Source: Bacillus salipaludis
Lineage (GTDB): Bacteria > Bacillota > Bacilli > Bacillales_B > DSM-18226
Reading direction: 5' to 3'
Assembly: GCF_004358205.1 (NCBI RefSeq)
Contig: NZ_SMYO01000012.1
Location: 1 to 64,000, forward strand
DNA length: 64,000 bases
Made by a program: the position numbers and the translations under genes. Positions 1-8,294 of this stretch are shown piece after piece; position 1 is the first letter of the stretch; the number at the start of each line of letters is the position of its first letter. The notes under the pieces are model-generated. The model was not told where the DNA came from. It made no database searches and saw only the letters and a program-made list of their open reading frames with translations.

Positions 1-212
1 GTAACATAGATACCGCCAGGCAGACCCATTAGTAACCAGCCGCTCATATCTGCAGCGCCGGCACTTAAAGCGGTTACAGCAGGCCCCAAAGAACGGCCGC
101 CAAGCATGTAATCTGTGAGGTTGCTTGTTTTGCGATATGCATACCATCCAATTAACAACATCCCGGCCAGGTAAATCCCGATCGAAACTAGTTGTAAAGT
201 TTGATGAGACAT
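1..212 (-). CDS. putP: Sodium/proline symporter PutP, N-terminal part (cut by window edge)
   Basis: Reading the reverse strand from an ATG at 212 gives about 70 residues beginning [20 protein letters not shown], then a LGGRSLGP stretch and [14 protein letters not shown]. These are hallmark segments of the first two membrane helices of PutP-type sodium:solute symporters, which import proline with sodium for nutrition or osmoprotection. A purine-rich GGGGGAAAA lies just before the start. An ATG four bases upstream is in another frame and is not the start. The rest of the gene lies outside the window. Other SSS-family members are possible, but the [12 protein letters not shown] motif is very typical of PutP. 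Confidence 0.85.
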   Translation of the reverse strand, partial: MSHQTLQLVSIGIYLAGMLLIGWYAYRKTSNLTDYMLGGRSLGPAVTALSAGAADMSGWLLMGLPGGIYV

Positions 213-320
213 TCATTTTCCCCCTTTATTATATTGGAAATAATTAAAAATAATATTTCCTCTATAGAAAATATTCTATCAACTTTGTATAAATATGACT
301 AGTCCCTAATAATTATTTTT

Positions 321-348
321 TTGAAATAGTATTATATAATTGTAAAAT
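321..348 (+). promoter_or_regulatory. Candidate sigma-A promoter for the thioredoxin-like gene
   Basis: TTGAAA at 321-326 and TAAAAT at 343-348 are separated by 16 bases in an AT-rich intergenic stretch (213-434) between the divergent putP and thioredoxin-like genes. The match is reasonable, but such boxes are easy to find in AT-rich DNA. Confidence 0.35.
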
Positions 349-434
349 AATGTTATCTTTAGTCGTGAGCACATGCGTTGCACCTAATAATCTAATCAAT
401 TATCCTTGAAGAAAATGGAAGGGGCGTTAACAAA

Positions 435-989
435 ATGAACTTAAATGAATGGTTTCATAAGGGACTCACCACGGATGAATACATTAGTTCAATGACCAGG
501 AATAAAGAGGAAATGCTTTCTATTTTTGAGGGCTATCGGGTTAGTGAAGAGGACCAAACAAAGCTAGAGCCTTTAAAAGTAAAGGGCCTTCGTGCAATTG
601 TTATTACGGAGGACTGGTGTGGGGACGCATTATTGAATAATCCAATCTTGCTGAGAATTTCGGAGGCGGCTAACATGGAGGTTCGTTTTGTACTTCGTGA
701 CCAGAACCTTGAGCTGATGGATCAATACTTAACCAATGGGACCTCCCGTGCGATTCCAATTTTTATTTTTATTGACCAAGAGGGAAATGAAATAGGTGTT
801 TGGGGACCAAGAGCACCTGAAATTCAGGCACTTGTGGAAAAGGGCCGTACAGAATTGCCGGATAAAGAAGCGCCTGATTTTCAAGAAAAACAAATGGCTT
901 TATATAAACGCTTGGCGAAATCCTACCAAACAGACACAGGCGTTTGGCAGACCGTAGCCAATAGCATATTAGCAACTCTTTTAAAATAA
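435..989 (+). CDS. Thioredoxin-fold protein with WCGD active-site variant (Thioredoxin_9-like)
   Basis: The 184-residue product has a thioredoxin-like core: a strand with AIVITED, then W61-C62-G63-D64, and a cis-proline segment SRAIPIF around P108. The second cysteine of the usual CxxC is replaced (CGDA), so a single-cysteine thiol or bacillithiol-linked role is more likely than classical dithiol reduction. The start is an ATG after a GGAAGGGG ribosome binding site. This family occurs in many Bacillaceae as a stand-alone cytosolic protein and its substrate is not known. It is monocistronic: a MITE-like element begins on the base after its stop codon and is followed by a strong terminator. Confidence 0.75.
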   Translation: MNLNEWFHKGLTTDEYISSMTRNKEEMLSIFEGYRVSEEDQTKLEPLKVKGLRAIVITEDWCGDALLNNPILLRISEAANMEVRFVLRDQNLELMDQYLTNGTSRAIPIFIFIDQEGNEIGVWGPRAPEIQALVEKGRTELPDKEAPDFQEKQMALYKRLAKSYQTDTGVWQTVANSILATLLK

Positions 990-1101
990 GGCTGTGTTAA
1001 AGGACATTATTGATTTTTTAACTCTGTTGAATGGAGTGGAAGGCACGCCCGCGAACGGCTTGTCCCTGGAACAGAAATCAACAGACAAGTTTAACACAGC
1101 C
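990..1101. repeat. MITE-like element with perfect 12-bp terminal inverted repeats
   Basis: The 112-bp element begins GGCTGTGTTAAA (990-1001) and ends TTTAACACAGCC (1090-1101), an exact inverted pair. Its right half has the block GGAACAGAAATCAACAGACA just before the end. Related right halves occur at 28540-28635 and 51509-51585. It encodes nothing and starts immediately after the stop codon of the preceding gene. Size and ends fit a non-autonomous miniature transposable element. No target duplication is evident. Confidence 0.65.
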
Positions 1102-1111
1102 TAAAATAGAA

Positions 1112-1158
1112 TGAGAAGTCTCCGGCTGAAAAGGCAGCCGGAGACTTCTCATTTTTTT
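1112..1158. terminator. Strong intrinsic terminator, shared with the plsY stop codon
   Basis: A 17-bp perfect stem (1112-1128 with 1135-1151, loop of six bases) is followed by a T run at 1152-1158 on the + strand. The plsY stop codon on the reverse strand (1149-1151) lies inside the right arm, so convergent transcripts from both sides meet at this hairpin. Confidence 0.85.
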
Positions 1159-1769
1159 ATTGGTGGTATTCGATCGCTTTTTATGTTTTTATCATTAATA
1201 TTTGGCTCGATTCCAAGGATGAAATTACGGATGTTTGAACGATGAAGGTAAATTAAAAAAATTGAGAATACGAGAAAGATGAGTTCAGACTCCAATTTGG
1301 GAGATAAAAAAGCATAGGTGAGCATACTAAGGCCGACTGAGATGGAGCCAAAGAATACGTATTTGGTTAAAAAGATAACGGAAAAGAAGGTAAAATATGC
1401 AATGATAAATAAAGGGAGATTGGCAACTAATAAGGCCCCTGCAGTAGTAGCAATCGCTTTCCCGCCTCTAAACCCGGCAAAAATCGGGTAGCAATGTCCC
1501 AAAACGGCAGCAAACCCGAAGAAAAGCGGCTCGTGGTCAAGATGGAGGTACAACGGCAGATAGGAGGCAGCCGCCCCCTTCCCAGCATCAATAAGCAGTA
1601 CGAAAATCGCTGATTTTTTCCCCAAAACCCTTAAGGTATTGGTTGCGCCAGGATTTTTGCTTCCGTGCTCACGAATATCAACACCAAAGATTAGTTTGCC
1701 TACAATTAAGGCGGTCGGAATACTTCCTATTAAGTAGGAAGCAAGTAGGAGCAACCAAAACATTTTCAT
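1149..1769 (-). CDS. plsY: Acyl-phosphate glycerol-3-phosphate acyltransferase PlsY
   Basis: The product is a small polytopic membrane protein that transfers the acyl group from acyl-phosphate to glycerol-3-phosphate, the first step of phospholipid synthesis. Family motifs are visible: SYLIGSIPTALIVGK near the N-terminus, HGSKNPGATNTLRVLGKK, DAGKGA, and GHCYPIFAGFRGGKAIAT. The open frame extends further upstream, but the ATG at 1769 (or the in-frame ATG at 1763) sits 5 to 10 bases after AAGGG and gives about 206 residues, close to the family length. Its 3' end runs into a bidirectional hairpin. Confidence 0.92.
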   Translation of the reverse strand: MKMFWLLLLASYLIGSIPTALIVGKLIFGVDIREHGSKNPGATNTLRVLGKKSAIFVLLIDAGKGAAASYLPLYLHLDHEPLFFGFAAVLGHCYPIFAGFRGGKAIATTAGALLVANLPLFIIAYFTFFSVIFLTKYVFFGSISVGLSMLTYAFLSPKLESELIFLVFSIFLIYLHRSNIRNFILGIEPNINDKNIKSDRIPPIKK

Positions 1770-1811
1770 CCATCCCTTGTCAAAGTATTTATAGCACTCT
1801 AGCAATCTAAA

Positions 1812-1946
1812 ATGGTATTATTTTCATGGAAAGCTTATTATTCAGCAATCAAGAAGGAGCCCATTTCGAAACCATTTGATTTTGGTCAAGTTGCTAATAG
1901 CTATGCTGGCTCAAGAGAGGATATTCCCGTAAACTTAAATGAATAG
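1812..1946 (+). pseudogene. Remnant of a class I SAM-dependent methyltransferase N-terminus
   Basis: In the frame ending at the TAG at 1944-1946 the sequence reads KPFDFGQVANSYAGSREDIP, then VNLNE and stop. This resembles the start of many small Bacillus methyltransferases (FDFGKVAxSYxxSREDIP), but the Rossmann-fold domain that should follow is missing. The fragment is about 44 codons, with no clear ribosome binding site at its ATG (1812). I read it as a decayed gene end. The match rests on one short motif. Confidence 0.5.
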
Positions 1947-1983
1947 ATTACGGAATGGTAAAGGGCTTACTTGAGCCTTCTTT
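1908..1983 (+). terminator. Possible long-loop hairpin ending in a T-rich stretch
   Basis: GGCTCAAG (1908-1915) pairs with CTTGAGCC (1970-1977). Inside, TTCCCGTAA and TTACGGAA can form a nested stem, and TTCTTTTTAG follows. It overlaps the methyltransferase remnant, so the nested pairing may be chance or may be a terminator left after gene decay. Confidence 0.35.
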
Positions 1984-2176
1984 TTAGTGTTAAGAGCGCT
2001 TTTTTTGCAAAATAATAAAAAAACGTTATGATAATAGACGGACGTTTCAGGTTAGAATAGTCATTATGGCTATCGATAAGATTGTAAGGCAGAATATTAA
2101 TTGGTAGAATATAGAAGGTGGAACGAGACATACAAAAAAGCCAATTGTTGATTTCAAAAAATAGGATGATGATGGA

Positions 2177-3118
2177 ATGAAGAGAGCTAGATTAATTTAT
2201 AATCCTACATCGGGGCGTGAGATTTTAAAACGTAATCTCCCGGAAATCCTTGCAAAATTAGAGACGGCCGGCTATGAGGCATCTTGTCATGCAACTACCG
2301 GTGCAGGGGATGCGACCGAAGCAGCACGGATTGCCGTGAAGCGTCGGTATGATGTAGTTATTGCAGCAGGCGGTGACGGAACGATTCATGAAGTAGTCAA
2401 CGGTCTTGCAGAACAGGAATTTCGGCCAAAATTAGGGATTATTCCTGCTGGTACGACCAATGATTTTGCCCGCGCTCTGCATATTCCCCGTGATATTAGT
2501 GCAGCTGTTGATATTATTACAAAAGGGGATTTAATTCCTGTAGATATTGGCCGCATCAATGATAAGTATTTCATTAATATTGCAGGTGGCGGGAGAATTA
2601 CGGAACTTACATACGAAGTGCCAAGCAAGTTAAAAACGATGCTTGGTCAACTGGCTTATTATTTAAAAGGGATGGAGATGCTTCCATCCATCAAGGCCTC
2701 TGAGGTTAGAATCGAATACGATGGAAAGCTTTTTGAAGGGGAGGCTATGCTGTTTCTAGTAGGGCTGACTAATTCAATTGGAGGGTTTGAGAAGCTTGCC
2801 CCTGACTCATCGATTAATGATGGCCTTTTTTCATTATTAATTTTGAAAAAAATTAACCTTGCCGAGTTTGTCAGGGTTGCCACTTTAGCGATTCGTGGTG
2901 AACACGTTAATGACTCAAATGTCATCTACACACAGGCCAATCGGATCAAGGTATATTCAAACGAAAAGGTTCAATTGAATTTAGACGGAGAATTCGGTGG
3001 TTTGCTCCCGGCAGAATTTGAAAATCTGTATCGCCATTTGGAAGTGTTTGTTCCACTAGATGATATTCGCCCGCTTGACCGCCCGACAGATTGGGTGCCG
3101 GGGAAAAGATATAGCTAA
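2177..3118 (+). CDS. dagK: Diacylglycerol kinase DagK (YerQ type)
   Basis: A soluble lipid kinase that phosphorylates diacylglycerol released during lipoteichoic acid synthesis, returning it as phosphatidic acid to phospholipid synthesis. The N-terminal DAGK catalytic domain shows YNPTSGRE (8-15), GGDGT (65-69) and PAGTTNDFAR (90-99), the nucleotide-binding motifs of the family. A C-terminal domain with NLDGEFGG follows. Its 313 residues match Bacillus DagK (about 300). The start has a weak upstream GATGATG purine stretch. In Bacillus subtilis this gene is near gatCAB/rlmCD, whereas here it stands before pncA, apparently as its own unit with its own terminator. Confidence 0.9.
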   Translation: MKRARLIYNPTSGREILKRNLPEILAKLETAGYEASCHATTGAGDATEAARIAVKRRYDVVIAAGGDGTIHEVVNGLAEQEFRPKLGIIPAGTTNDFARALHIPRDISAAVDIITKGDLIPVDIGRINDKYFINIAGGGRITELTYEVPSKLKTMLGQLAYYLKGMEMLPSIKASEVRIEYDGKLFEGEAMLFLVGLTNSIGGFEKLAPDSSINDGLFSLLILKKINLAEFVRVATLAIRGEHVNDSNVIYTQANRIKVYSNEKVQLNLDGEFGGLLPAEFENLYRHLEVFVPLDDIRPLDRPTDWVPGKRYS

Positions 3119-3148
3119 AAAATCCGTTCCTTTGAGAGCGGATTTTTT
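3119..3148 (+). terminator. Intrinsic terminator after dagK
   Basis: AATCCG (3121-3126) pairs with CGGATT (3139-3144), extended by TTC/GA pairs, and is followed by a T run. It starts right at the dagK stop codon. Confidence 0.7.
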
Positions 3149-3225
3149 AGTGAGATAAGTAGAATTTTGTGTATAATGGATGAAAGACAGTAGTCAAGAC
3201 GGGAATGTGAAGGAGTGAACGAAAT

Positions 3226-3777
3226 ATGTCAAAAAGAGCATTAATCAATATCGATTATACCAATGATTTTGTAGCGGATAACGGTGCGTTGACCTGCGGT
3301 GAGCCAGGCCAAGCGATTGAAGAAAAAATCATCGCTTTAACAAAGGAATTTATTGCAAACGATGATTATGTTGTTTTTGCCATTGATGTTCACGACAAAG
3401 GGGATGAATACCATCCCGAAACAAAATTGTTTCCACCGCATAATTTACGGGGAACCGATGGCCGGCATTTATTTGGCGGGCTTCAGGCAGTTTATGAAGA
3501 GAATAGGCTTCATGATCATGTTACTTTTATGGATAAGACAAGATATTCTGCTTTTGCCGGTACTGATTTAGAGATTAAGCTCCGTGAACGGGGAATTACA
3601 GAGGTGCATCTTGTCGGAGTTTGTACCGATATTTGTGTCCTGCACACAGCAATTGATGCCTATAATAAAGGTTTTAAAATTGTGGTCTATAAAGAAGCAG
3701 TGGCTTCTTTTAATCAAAAGGGACATGAATGGGCTCTAGGACATTTTGTACAATCGCTTGGCGCTATGGTTAAATAG
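3226..3777 (+). CDS. pncA: Nicotinamidase PncA (isochorismatase-fold cysteine hydrolase)
   Basis: Hydrolyses nicotinamide to nicotinate for NAD salvage. The 183-residue isochorismatase-fold protein keeps the catalytic triad pattern: D10 (IDYTND), K104 (MDKTRYSAF) and C137 (GVCTDICVLHT). Metal-binding candidates lie in DVHDKGDEYHPE (54-65). An AAGGAGTGAACGAA ribosome binding site precedes the ATG. The next gene, 60 bases downstream, is nicotinate phosphoribosyltransferase, which uses the PncA product, so the two form a salvage operon (yueJ-yueK arrangement). Function is assigned with high confidence from motifs and neighbour. Confidence 0.92.
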   Translation: MSKRALINIDYTNDFVADNGALTCGEPGQAIEEKIIALTKEFIANDDYVVFAIDVHDKGDEYHPETKLFPPHNLRGTDGRHLFGGLQAVYEENRLHDHVTFMDKTRYSAFAGTDLEIKLRERGITEVHLVGVCTDICVLHTAIDAYNKGFKIVVYKEAVASFNQKGHEWALGHFVQSLGAMVK

Positions 3778-3837
3778 TCATTAAAATGATAGAATGATTA
3801 AAATGGTGAAAATGCTCTTGCAGCAATTCGGAGGTCT

Positions 3838-5304
3838 ATGATGAAACACATTTATCATGATGATAGCTTAACATTACATACGGATCTGTACCAGATTAAT
3901 ATGACTGAGACTTATTGGAAAGACGGAATACATAATAAACGTGCAGTCTTCGAATTATTTTTCCGAAAACTTCCATTTGGGAATGGCTATGCTGTTTTTG
4001 CAGGATTGGAAAAAGTGATTCAATATATTCAAGGCTTCCGTTTTAGTGAAGAGGATTTAGCGTATTTAAAAAATGAAGTTGGTTATGAGGATGATTTTTT
4101 AAGTTATCTTAAGGAGTTAAGATTCACAGGAACGATTCGCGGGATGAAAGAAGGAGAGCTTGTCTTTGGTAATGAGGCGATCCTTCGAGTAGATGCTCCA
4201 TTAGGGGAAGCACAATTAATTGAAACGGCCTTGCTTAACATTGTGAATTACCAAACATTGATTGCGACAAAAGCATCAAGGATTAAACAAGTAGTTGGCG
4301 ATGAAGTGGCGATGGAATTTGGGACACGACGGGCACAGGAAATGGATGCAGCCATTTGGGGAACAAGAGCGGCTTATTTAGCAGGATTTGAGGCAACAAG
4401 TAACGTCCGGGCGGGAAAATTGTTTGGAATCCCAGTGTCGGGTACCCATGCCCATTCGATGGTACAAGCTTATAAGGATGAATACACTGCTTTTCACAAA
4501 TATGCCGAAGCCCACAAGGATTGCGTTTTTTTGGTTGATACTTATGATACGCTTAGGCTGGGTGTGCCAAATGCGATTAAAGTGGCGAAGGAATTAGGCG
4601 ATAAAATTAATTTCATTGGAATCCGCCTTGATAGCGGTGACTTGGCCTACTTGTCAAAAGAAGCGCGTAAAATGCTCGATGAGGCAGGCTTTGAAAAAGC
4701 AAAGATCTTTGCATCGAGCGATTTGGATGAGTATACAATCATAAACTTAAAAGCCCAGGGTGCAAAAATTGAAAGCTGGGGAATCGGTACGAAACTGATT
4801 ACAGCATACGATCAGGCGGCGCTAGGTGCTGTGTATAAAATTGTGGCAATTGAAAATGAGCAGGGGGAAATGGAGGATACAATTAAAATTTCCTCTAATC
4901 CGGATAAAGTGACGACACCGGGCATGAAGAAAATTTACCGAATTATTAATAATCAGAACAATCATGCTGAAGGGGATTATATTGCGATGGAGGATGAAAA
5001 GCTGCCGGAAAGGCGGTTGAAGATGTTCCATCCTACCCATACGTATATTAATAAGGTCGTCACGAACTACACGGCAAAAGAGCTTCATGAAGATATCTTT
5101 GTAAAGGGTGATCTTGTGTACGAAATTCCATGTCTGGAAGAGTCACGGGAGTATCTGAAACAAAACCTTAACGCTCTTTGGCCTGAGTACAAGCGGACCA
5201 TGAACCCAACAGATTACCCAGTCGACCTAAGCCAAAAATGCTGGGATAACAAGATGAAAAATATTGAAGAAGTAAAAGAGAAGGTTGCAGAAATGCAGGA
5301 ATAA
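3838..5304 (+). CDS. pncB: Nicotinate phosphoribosyltransferase PncB
   Basis: Couples nicotinate to PRPP, driven by ATP, to give nicotinate mononucleotide. The 488-residue product starts with a family-typical LHTDLYQINMTETYW. It carries FGTRRAQEMDAA (161-172), GTHAHSMVQAY (202-212) with the histidine phosphorylated in the ATP-coupled cycle, and IGIRLDSGDLAYLSKEARK for phosphate binding. GGAGGTCT precedes two consecutive ATGs (3838 and 3841); either could initiate. It is the second gene of the pncA-pncB unit and is followed by two hairpin terminators. Confidence 0.93.
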   Translation: MMKHIYHDDSLTLHTDLYQINMTETYWKDGIHNKRAVFELFFRKLPFGNGYAVFAGLEKVIQYIQGFRFSEEDLAYLKNEVGYEDDFLSYLKELRFTGTIRGMKEGELVFGNEAILRVDAPLGEAQLIETALLNIVNYQTLIATKASRIKQVVGDEVAMEFGTRRAQEMDAAIWGTRAAYLAGFEATSNVRAGKLFGIPVSGTHAHSMVQAYKDEYTAFHKYAEAHKDCVFLVDTYDTLRLGVPNAIKVAKELGDKINFIGIRLDSGDLAYLSKEARKMLDEAGFEKAKIFASSDLDEYTIINLKAQGAKIESWGIGTKLITAYDQAALGAVYKIVAIENEQGEMEDTIKISSNPDKVTTPGMKKIYRIINNQNNHAEGDYIAMEDEKLPERRLKMFHPTHTYINKVVTNYTAKELHEDIFVKGDLVYEIPCLEESREYLKQNLNALWPEYKRTMNPTDYPVDLSQKCWDNKMKNIEEVKEKVAEMQE

Positions 5305-5314
5305 GTTCTATTAG

Positions 5315-5341
5315 GCGCCCCTTTAGTAAGGGGCGCTTTTT
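5315..5341 (+). terminator. Intrinsic terminator of pncA-pncB
   Basis: A 9-bp GC-rich perfect stem, GCGCCCCTT (5315-5323) with AAGGGGCGC (5328-5336), is followed by five Ts. Confidence 0.9.
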
Positions 5342-5345
5342 GATG

Positions 5346-5379
5346 AAAAAACAGGAACTGGGGTGTAGTTCCTGTTTTT
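5346..5379. terminator. Second, bidirectional hairpin terminator
   Basis: Thirteen-bp stem AAAACAGGAACT/AGTTCCTGTTTT with A runs on the left and Ts on the right, so it can terminate the + strand pncB transcript and the convergent - strand gene ending at 5441. Confidence 0.75.
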
Positions 5380-5440
5380 CCTTGCAGAGGTGGAATTTTA
5401 ATTCCGTTAAGGGGAAGACCTTTGCTATATCCAAAAAGTA

Positions 5441-5812
5441 TTATTGAATACTTGAGGACCCAACTAATGATTCGGGCTCATGACCCAGTATAAGCTGACT
5501 AATTTTAGAGTAGCCAATCGATTTAAAATCGGTAAACATTTGCTTTAATACCTCGATATCAGCATCCGTTACTAATTTCTGTAACTCTCTTTTATAGAGT
5601 CTAAGCACAGAGCCATAGACGAACTTAGGTGTATGTTCTCCCGGATCTTCTCCCATAATTAAGCATCCCATATAGTGGTATTTAAATTGAAATGCCCGGG
5701 TAAGGTTAATCATATCCTGGAATTTTTCAAAAAGACCTGGATATTCCTTTTTTAATGTTGCAAGTACTTCTTTTGCTTCAGTTAATTCATCAAGGCTTGA
5801 TAAAGTAATCAT
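5441..5812 (-). CDS. Conserved hypothetical protein coupled to a thioesterase gene
   Basis: I do not recognise this 123-residue protein. It looks soluble and mostly helical, with charged N-terminal helices (LDELTEAKEVLATLKKEYP), a tyrosine- and phenylalanine-rich middle (AFQFKYHYMGCLIMGEDP) and no membrane segment or clear metal motif. The frame is open further upstream, but the ATG at 5812 follows GAGGAGGAG and overlaps the preceding stop codon as TAATG. This is the classic sign of translational coupling to the thioesterase gene, and suggests it works with, or is at least co-produced with, that enzyme. Confidence 0.7.
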   Translation of the reverse strand: MITLSSLDELTEAKEVLATLKKEYPGLFEKFQDMINLTRAFQFKYHYMGCLIMGEDPGEHTPKFVYGSVLRLYKRELQKLVTDADIEVLKQMFTDFKSIGYSKISQLILGHEPESLVGSSSIQ

Positions 5813-6345
5813 TATTTCTCCTCCTCTTCTGTGTCCCAAGGCTTTTTAAGTGATATATAAGCAGCTAATTCTTTTGATTTTTGTCTTCTGATTTTCCGGA
5901 TTTCAGCACGTTCTTTCGCGGTCTTATAAAGGAATATTTCCTCCTCTGTTTCAGGTATAACACCAGGAACTTCTACCGGGCGTTTATTTTCTCCAAAGGC
6001 AACAAAGGTTAGAAAAGCGGTTGCTGCGATTCGGCGTTCACCGGTCATGATGTCTTCGGCAATGACTTTGCAGAAGACCTCCATTGATGTTTTTCCTGTA
6101 TAGGTAACAAACGATTCGACACAGACTGAATCTGTTTGGTGGATTGGACATAGGAAATCGATGGAGTCGGTTGAAGCTGTTACACATTCTTTTTCCCGGG
6201 AATGTCTTCGTGCAGATAGGGTTGCGGCATCATCGAGCTTTTTCATTAAAACTCCGCCGAATAGTGTATTATAGTTATTTAAATCGCAAGATAATACTTG
6301 TGCAGTATTAATGATGCGGCTCTCTTTTACTTTTTTTGCGTTCAT
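5812..6345 (-). CDS. Acyl-CoA thioesterase, YkhA/BACH-type hotdog fold
   Basis: A 177-residue hotdog-fold hydrolase of acyl-CoA. Family marks are NTLFGGVLMKKLDDAATLSARRH (substrate loop and helix), a DSIDFLCPIHQTDSV strand, and YTGKTSMEVFCKV followed by TAFLTFVAF. The charged tail (AKERAEIRKIRRQKSKELAAY) is also seen in Bacillus YkhA. It likely trims CoA esters in the cytosol; the preferred chain length cannot be read from the sequence. It begins an operon with the following hypothetical gene, and its upstream region holds the 52-bp tandem array. Confidence 0.85.
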   Translation of the reverse strand: MNAKKVKESRIINTAQVLSCDLNNYNTLFGGVLMKKLDDAATLSARRHSREKECVTASTDSIDFLCPIHQTDSVCVESFVTYTGKTSMEVFCKVIAEDIMTGERRIAATAFLTFVAFGENKRPVEVPGVIPETEEEIFLYKTAKERAEIRKIRRQKSKELAAYISLKKPWDTEEEEK

Positions 6346-6574
6346 CTAGGTTGCATCCTTTCAAGTTGGAATATAGTCTGTTGAGGGTTAGCACTATTTC
6401 CAAGTGGCTAAAGGGTTTTTCTTGCATTTACAAGTGTACGCCCGGTTGCAATGTAAGTAAAATGGTTATATTTTATCAGTAGTATAGCTTTTATCTATGT
6501 AAATGCTTTCAGTTATGCAAAAACGGTTATGGTTTGTTATTAAAAGAAATAGAAGATTGTCGTGTTCAGCGTTC

Positions 6575-7247
6575 GATGCTCGAACAGATAAAAAAAGAGC
6601 GTCCGTGGTCACCGAGAGAAGGTGTAGATGCCCGAGTAGATAAGAAAAGAGCGTCTGTGGTCACCGATAAAGGTTGTAGATGCCCGAGAAGATAAAAAAA
6701 GAGCGTTCGCGGTCATCGAGAGAGGGGGTAGATGCCCGAGCAGATAAAAAAAGAGCGTTCGCGGTCACCGATAGAGGGTGTAGATGCCCGAGCAGATAAA
6801 AAAAGAGCGTTCGCGGTCACCGATAGAGGGAGTAGATGCCCGAGCAGATAAAAAAAAGAGCGTTCGCGGTCACCGATAGAGGGTGTAGATGCCCGAGCAG
6901 ATAAAAAAAGAGCGTTCGCGGTCACCAATAAAGGCCGAAGATGCCCGAGCAGATAAAAAAAGAGCGTTCGCGGTCATCGATAAAGGCTGTAGATGCCCGA
7001 GCGCATAAAAAAAGAGCGTCCGCGGTCACCGATAAAGGCAGTAGATGCCCGAGAAGATAAAAAAGAGCGTCCGCGGTCACCGATAAAGGCCGAAGATGCC
7101 CGAGTAGATAAGAAAAGAGCGTCCACGGTCACCAATAAAGGCCGAAGATGCCCGAGCAGATAAAAAAAGAGCGTCCGCGGTCACCGATAAAGGCCGAAGA
7201 TGCCCGAGCAGATAAAAAAAGAGCGTCCGCGGTCATCGAAAGAGACC
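6575..7247. repeat. Tandem array of 13 units, 52-bp period (array A)
   Basis: The core GCCCGAGCAGATAAAAAAAG recurs at 6630, 6682, 6734, 6786, 6838, 6891, 6943, 6995, 7047, 7098, 7150 and 7202, with a diverged first copy (GCTCGAA) at 6578. Steps are 52 bp, with single 53- and 51-bp steps. Each unit also contains GAGCG, then TTCGCGG or TCCGCGG, a CGGTCACCG odd palindrome, and a variable GATA(A/G)AGG(N)TG(T/A)AGAT end. Copies differ by scattered substitutions. The period is not a multiple of three, so the short open frames within it are not conserved coding sequence. The array lies between the LysR gene's 3' end and the thioesterase promoter region. Confidence 0.95.
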
Positions 7248-7265
7248 TTAACCTAAATATCGCAC

Positions 7266-8159
7266 CTATTTGTGATAATGCTTTATAAGTTCTTTTTTCG
7301 TAAACTCCAGCCACTCTTTCGCCGCATAAGAAAGGTATTGATTCTTCCCCCAAATCATCGCTAAATGCCAGCCGATGGAGGGGTTAACCACTCTAATTGC
7401 CCTAACGTTTTGATTTAAGTTATGGCATACACTTTCCGGTAATAGGGAAACCCCAAGCTTATTGGCAACCATCTCTTCAATAAAAGAACGCTGTGAACTT
7501 TCAGAGATAATATGCGGGTTAAAGCCCACACTATTACAAGAAAGAATAATCCGGTCGTTTAAGGCAAAATCCTTATTAAATAAAATAAACGCCTCATTTT
7601 GTAGTTCAACCAGTTCAACCTCCGAGCGATCAGAAAACGGGTGAGAGGGGTGAAGGATAAGATTCAAATCCTCCTCCATAAAAGAAAAATGCTCAAAAAG
7701 TTCATTTTTCGTCGGAAGCACAATGATACCGACATCAAGAAGATTGTTCGCCACATCTTCTTCGATCTTCTTTGAGCCATCCTCCACTAATTGAAAGGTA
7801 ATACCAGGATATTTTTCATGAAAGCTTCCAACAATTTTGAGGAAAATAGCCGCGTCAAAAATCGGCGGCAAACCAATCCGGATATGCCCTTTTTTAAGTC
7901 CTAATAAATTGTCTAGTTCTGTTTCTAAATTATTAAAAGCTTTATCAATTAATTTTGCCTGCTCAAGGATCACCCGGCCGGCATCCGTTAACGTTAATTG
8001 CTTGCGGGAACGGTCAAAAAGCTCCACTCCTAGCTCAGTTTCAAGGTTTTTTATCATCTTACTGATCGTTGGCTGTGTAATAAACAAATGTTCAGCCGCA
8101 CGGGAAAAACTATTAAAATTCGTTACTTCAATAAAATATTGTAAATGTTTAATATCCAC
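7266..8159 (-). CDS. LysR-family transcriptional regulator, CidR/YwbI-like
   Basis: A 297-residue LysR protein: N-terminal winged helix (HLQYFIEVTNFNSFSRAAEHLFITQPTISKMIKNLE, residues 5-39), linker helix, and a LysR substrate-binding domain beginning around HIRIGLPPIFDAA. The DNA-binding region resembles Bacillus CidR (YwbI), which responds to overflow acids and controls the cid holin-like genes. Those genes are not beside it here, so the target is unknown. No divergent partner exists: the next gene upstream, rlmCD at 8295, is divergently transcribed but unlikely to be a target. Confidence 0.85.
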   Translation of the reverse strand: MDIKHLQYFIEVTNFNSFSRAAEHLFITQPTISKMIKNLETELGVELFDRSRKQLTLTDAGRVILEQAKLIDKAFNNLETELDNLLGLKKGHIRIGLPPIFDAAIFLKIVGSFHEKYPGITFQLVEDGSKKIEEDVANNLLDVGIIVLPTKNELFEHFSFMEEDLNLILHPSHPFSDRSEVELVELQNEAFILFNKDFALNDRIILSCNSVGFNPHIISESSQRSFIEEMVANKLGVSLLPESVCHNLNQNVRAIRVVNPSIGWHLAMIWGKNQYLSYAAKEWLEFTKKELIKHYHK

Positions 8160-8294
8160 ACTTGTACACCTGCTTATGTTAAAGGTTTAGGCTTATTTTA
8201 CTTCTAATCGGTTCATTCTACCACGTGTGCTTCGTATTCCAATCCTAAATATGATACAATCTTGCTAGTCAAATCGAAGAAAAGGAAGAATTAG

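Noticed and set aside
6575..7247. Array A as a CRISPR array
   Set aside because: Units are continuous 52-bp tandem copies with no unique spacers between constant repeats, and no cas genes are near.
6713..7353. Short reverse-strand open frames inside array A (repeating ALFLSARASTPSIGDRERSF)
   Set aside because: The 52-bp period is not a multiple of three, so the frame changes each unit; there is no ribosome binding site or conserved protein.
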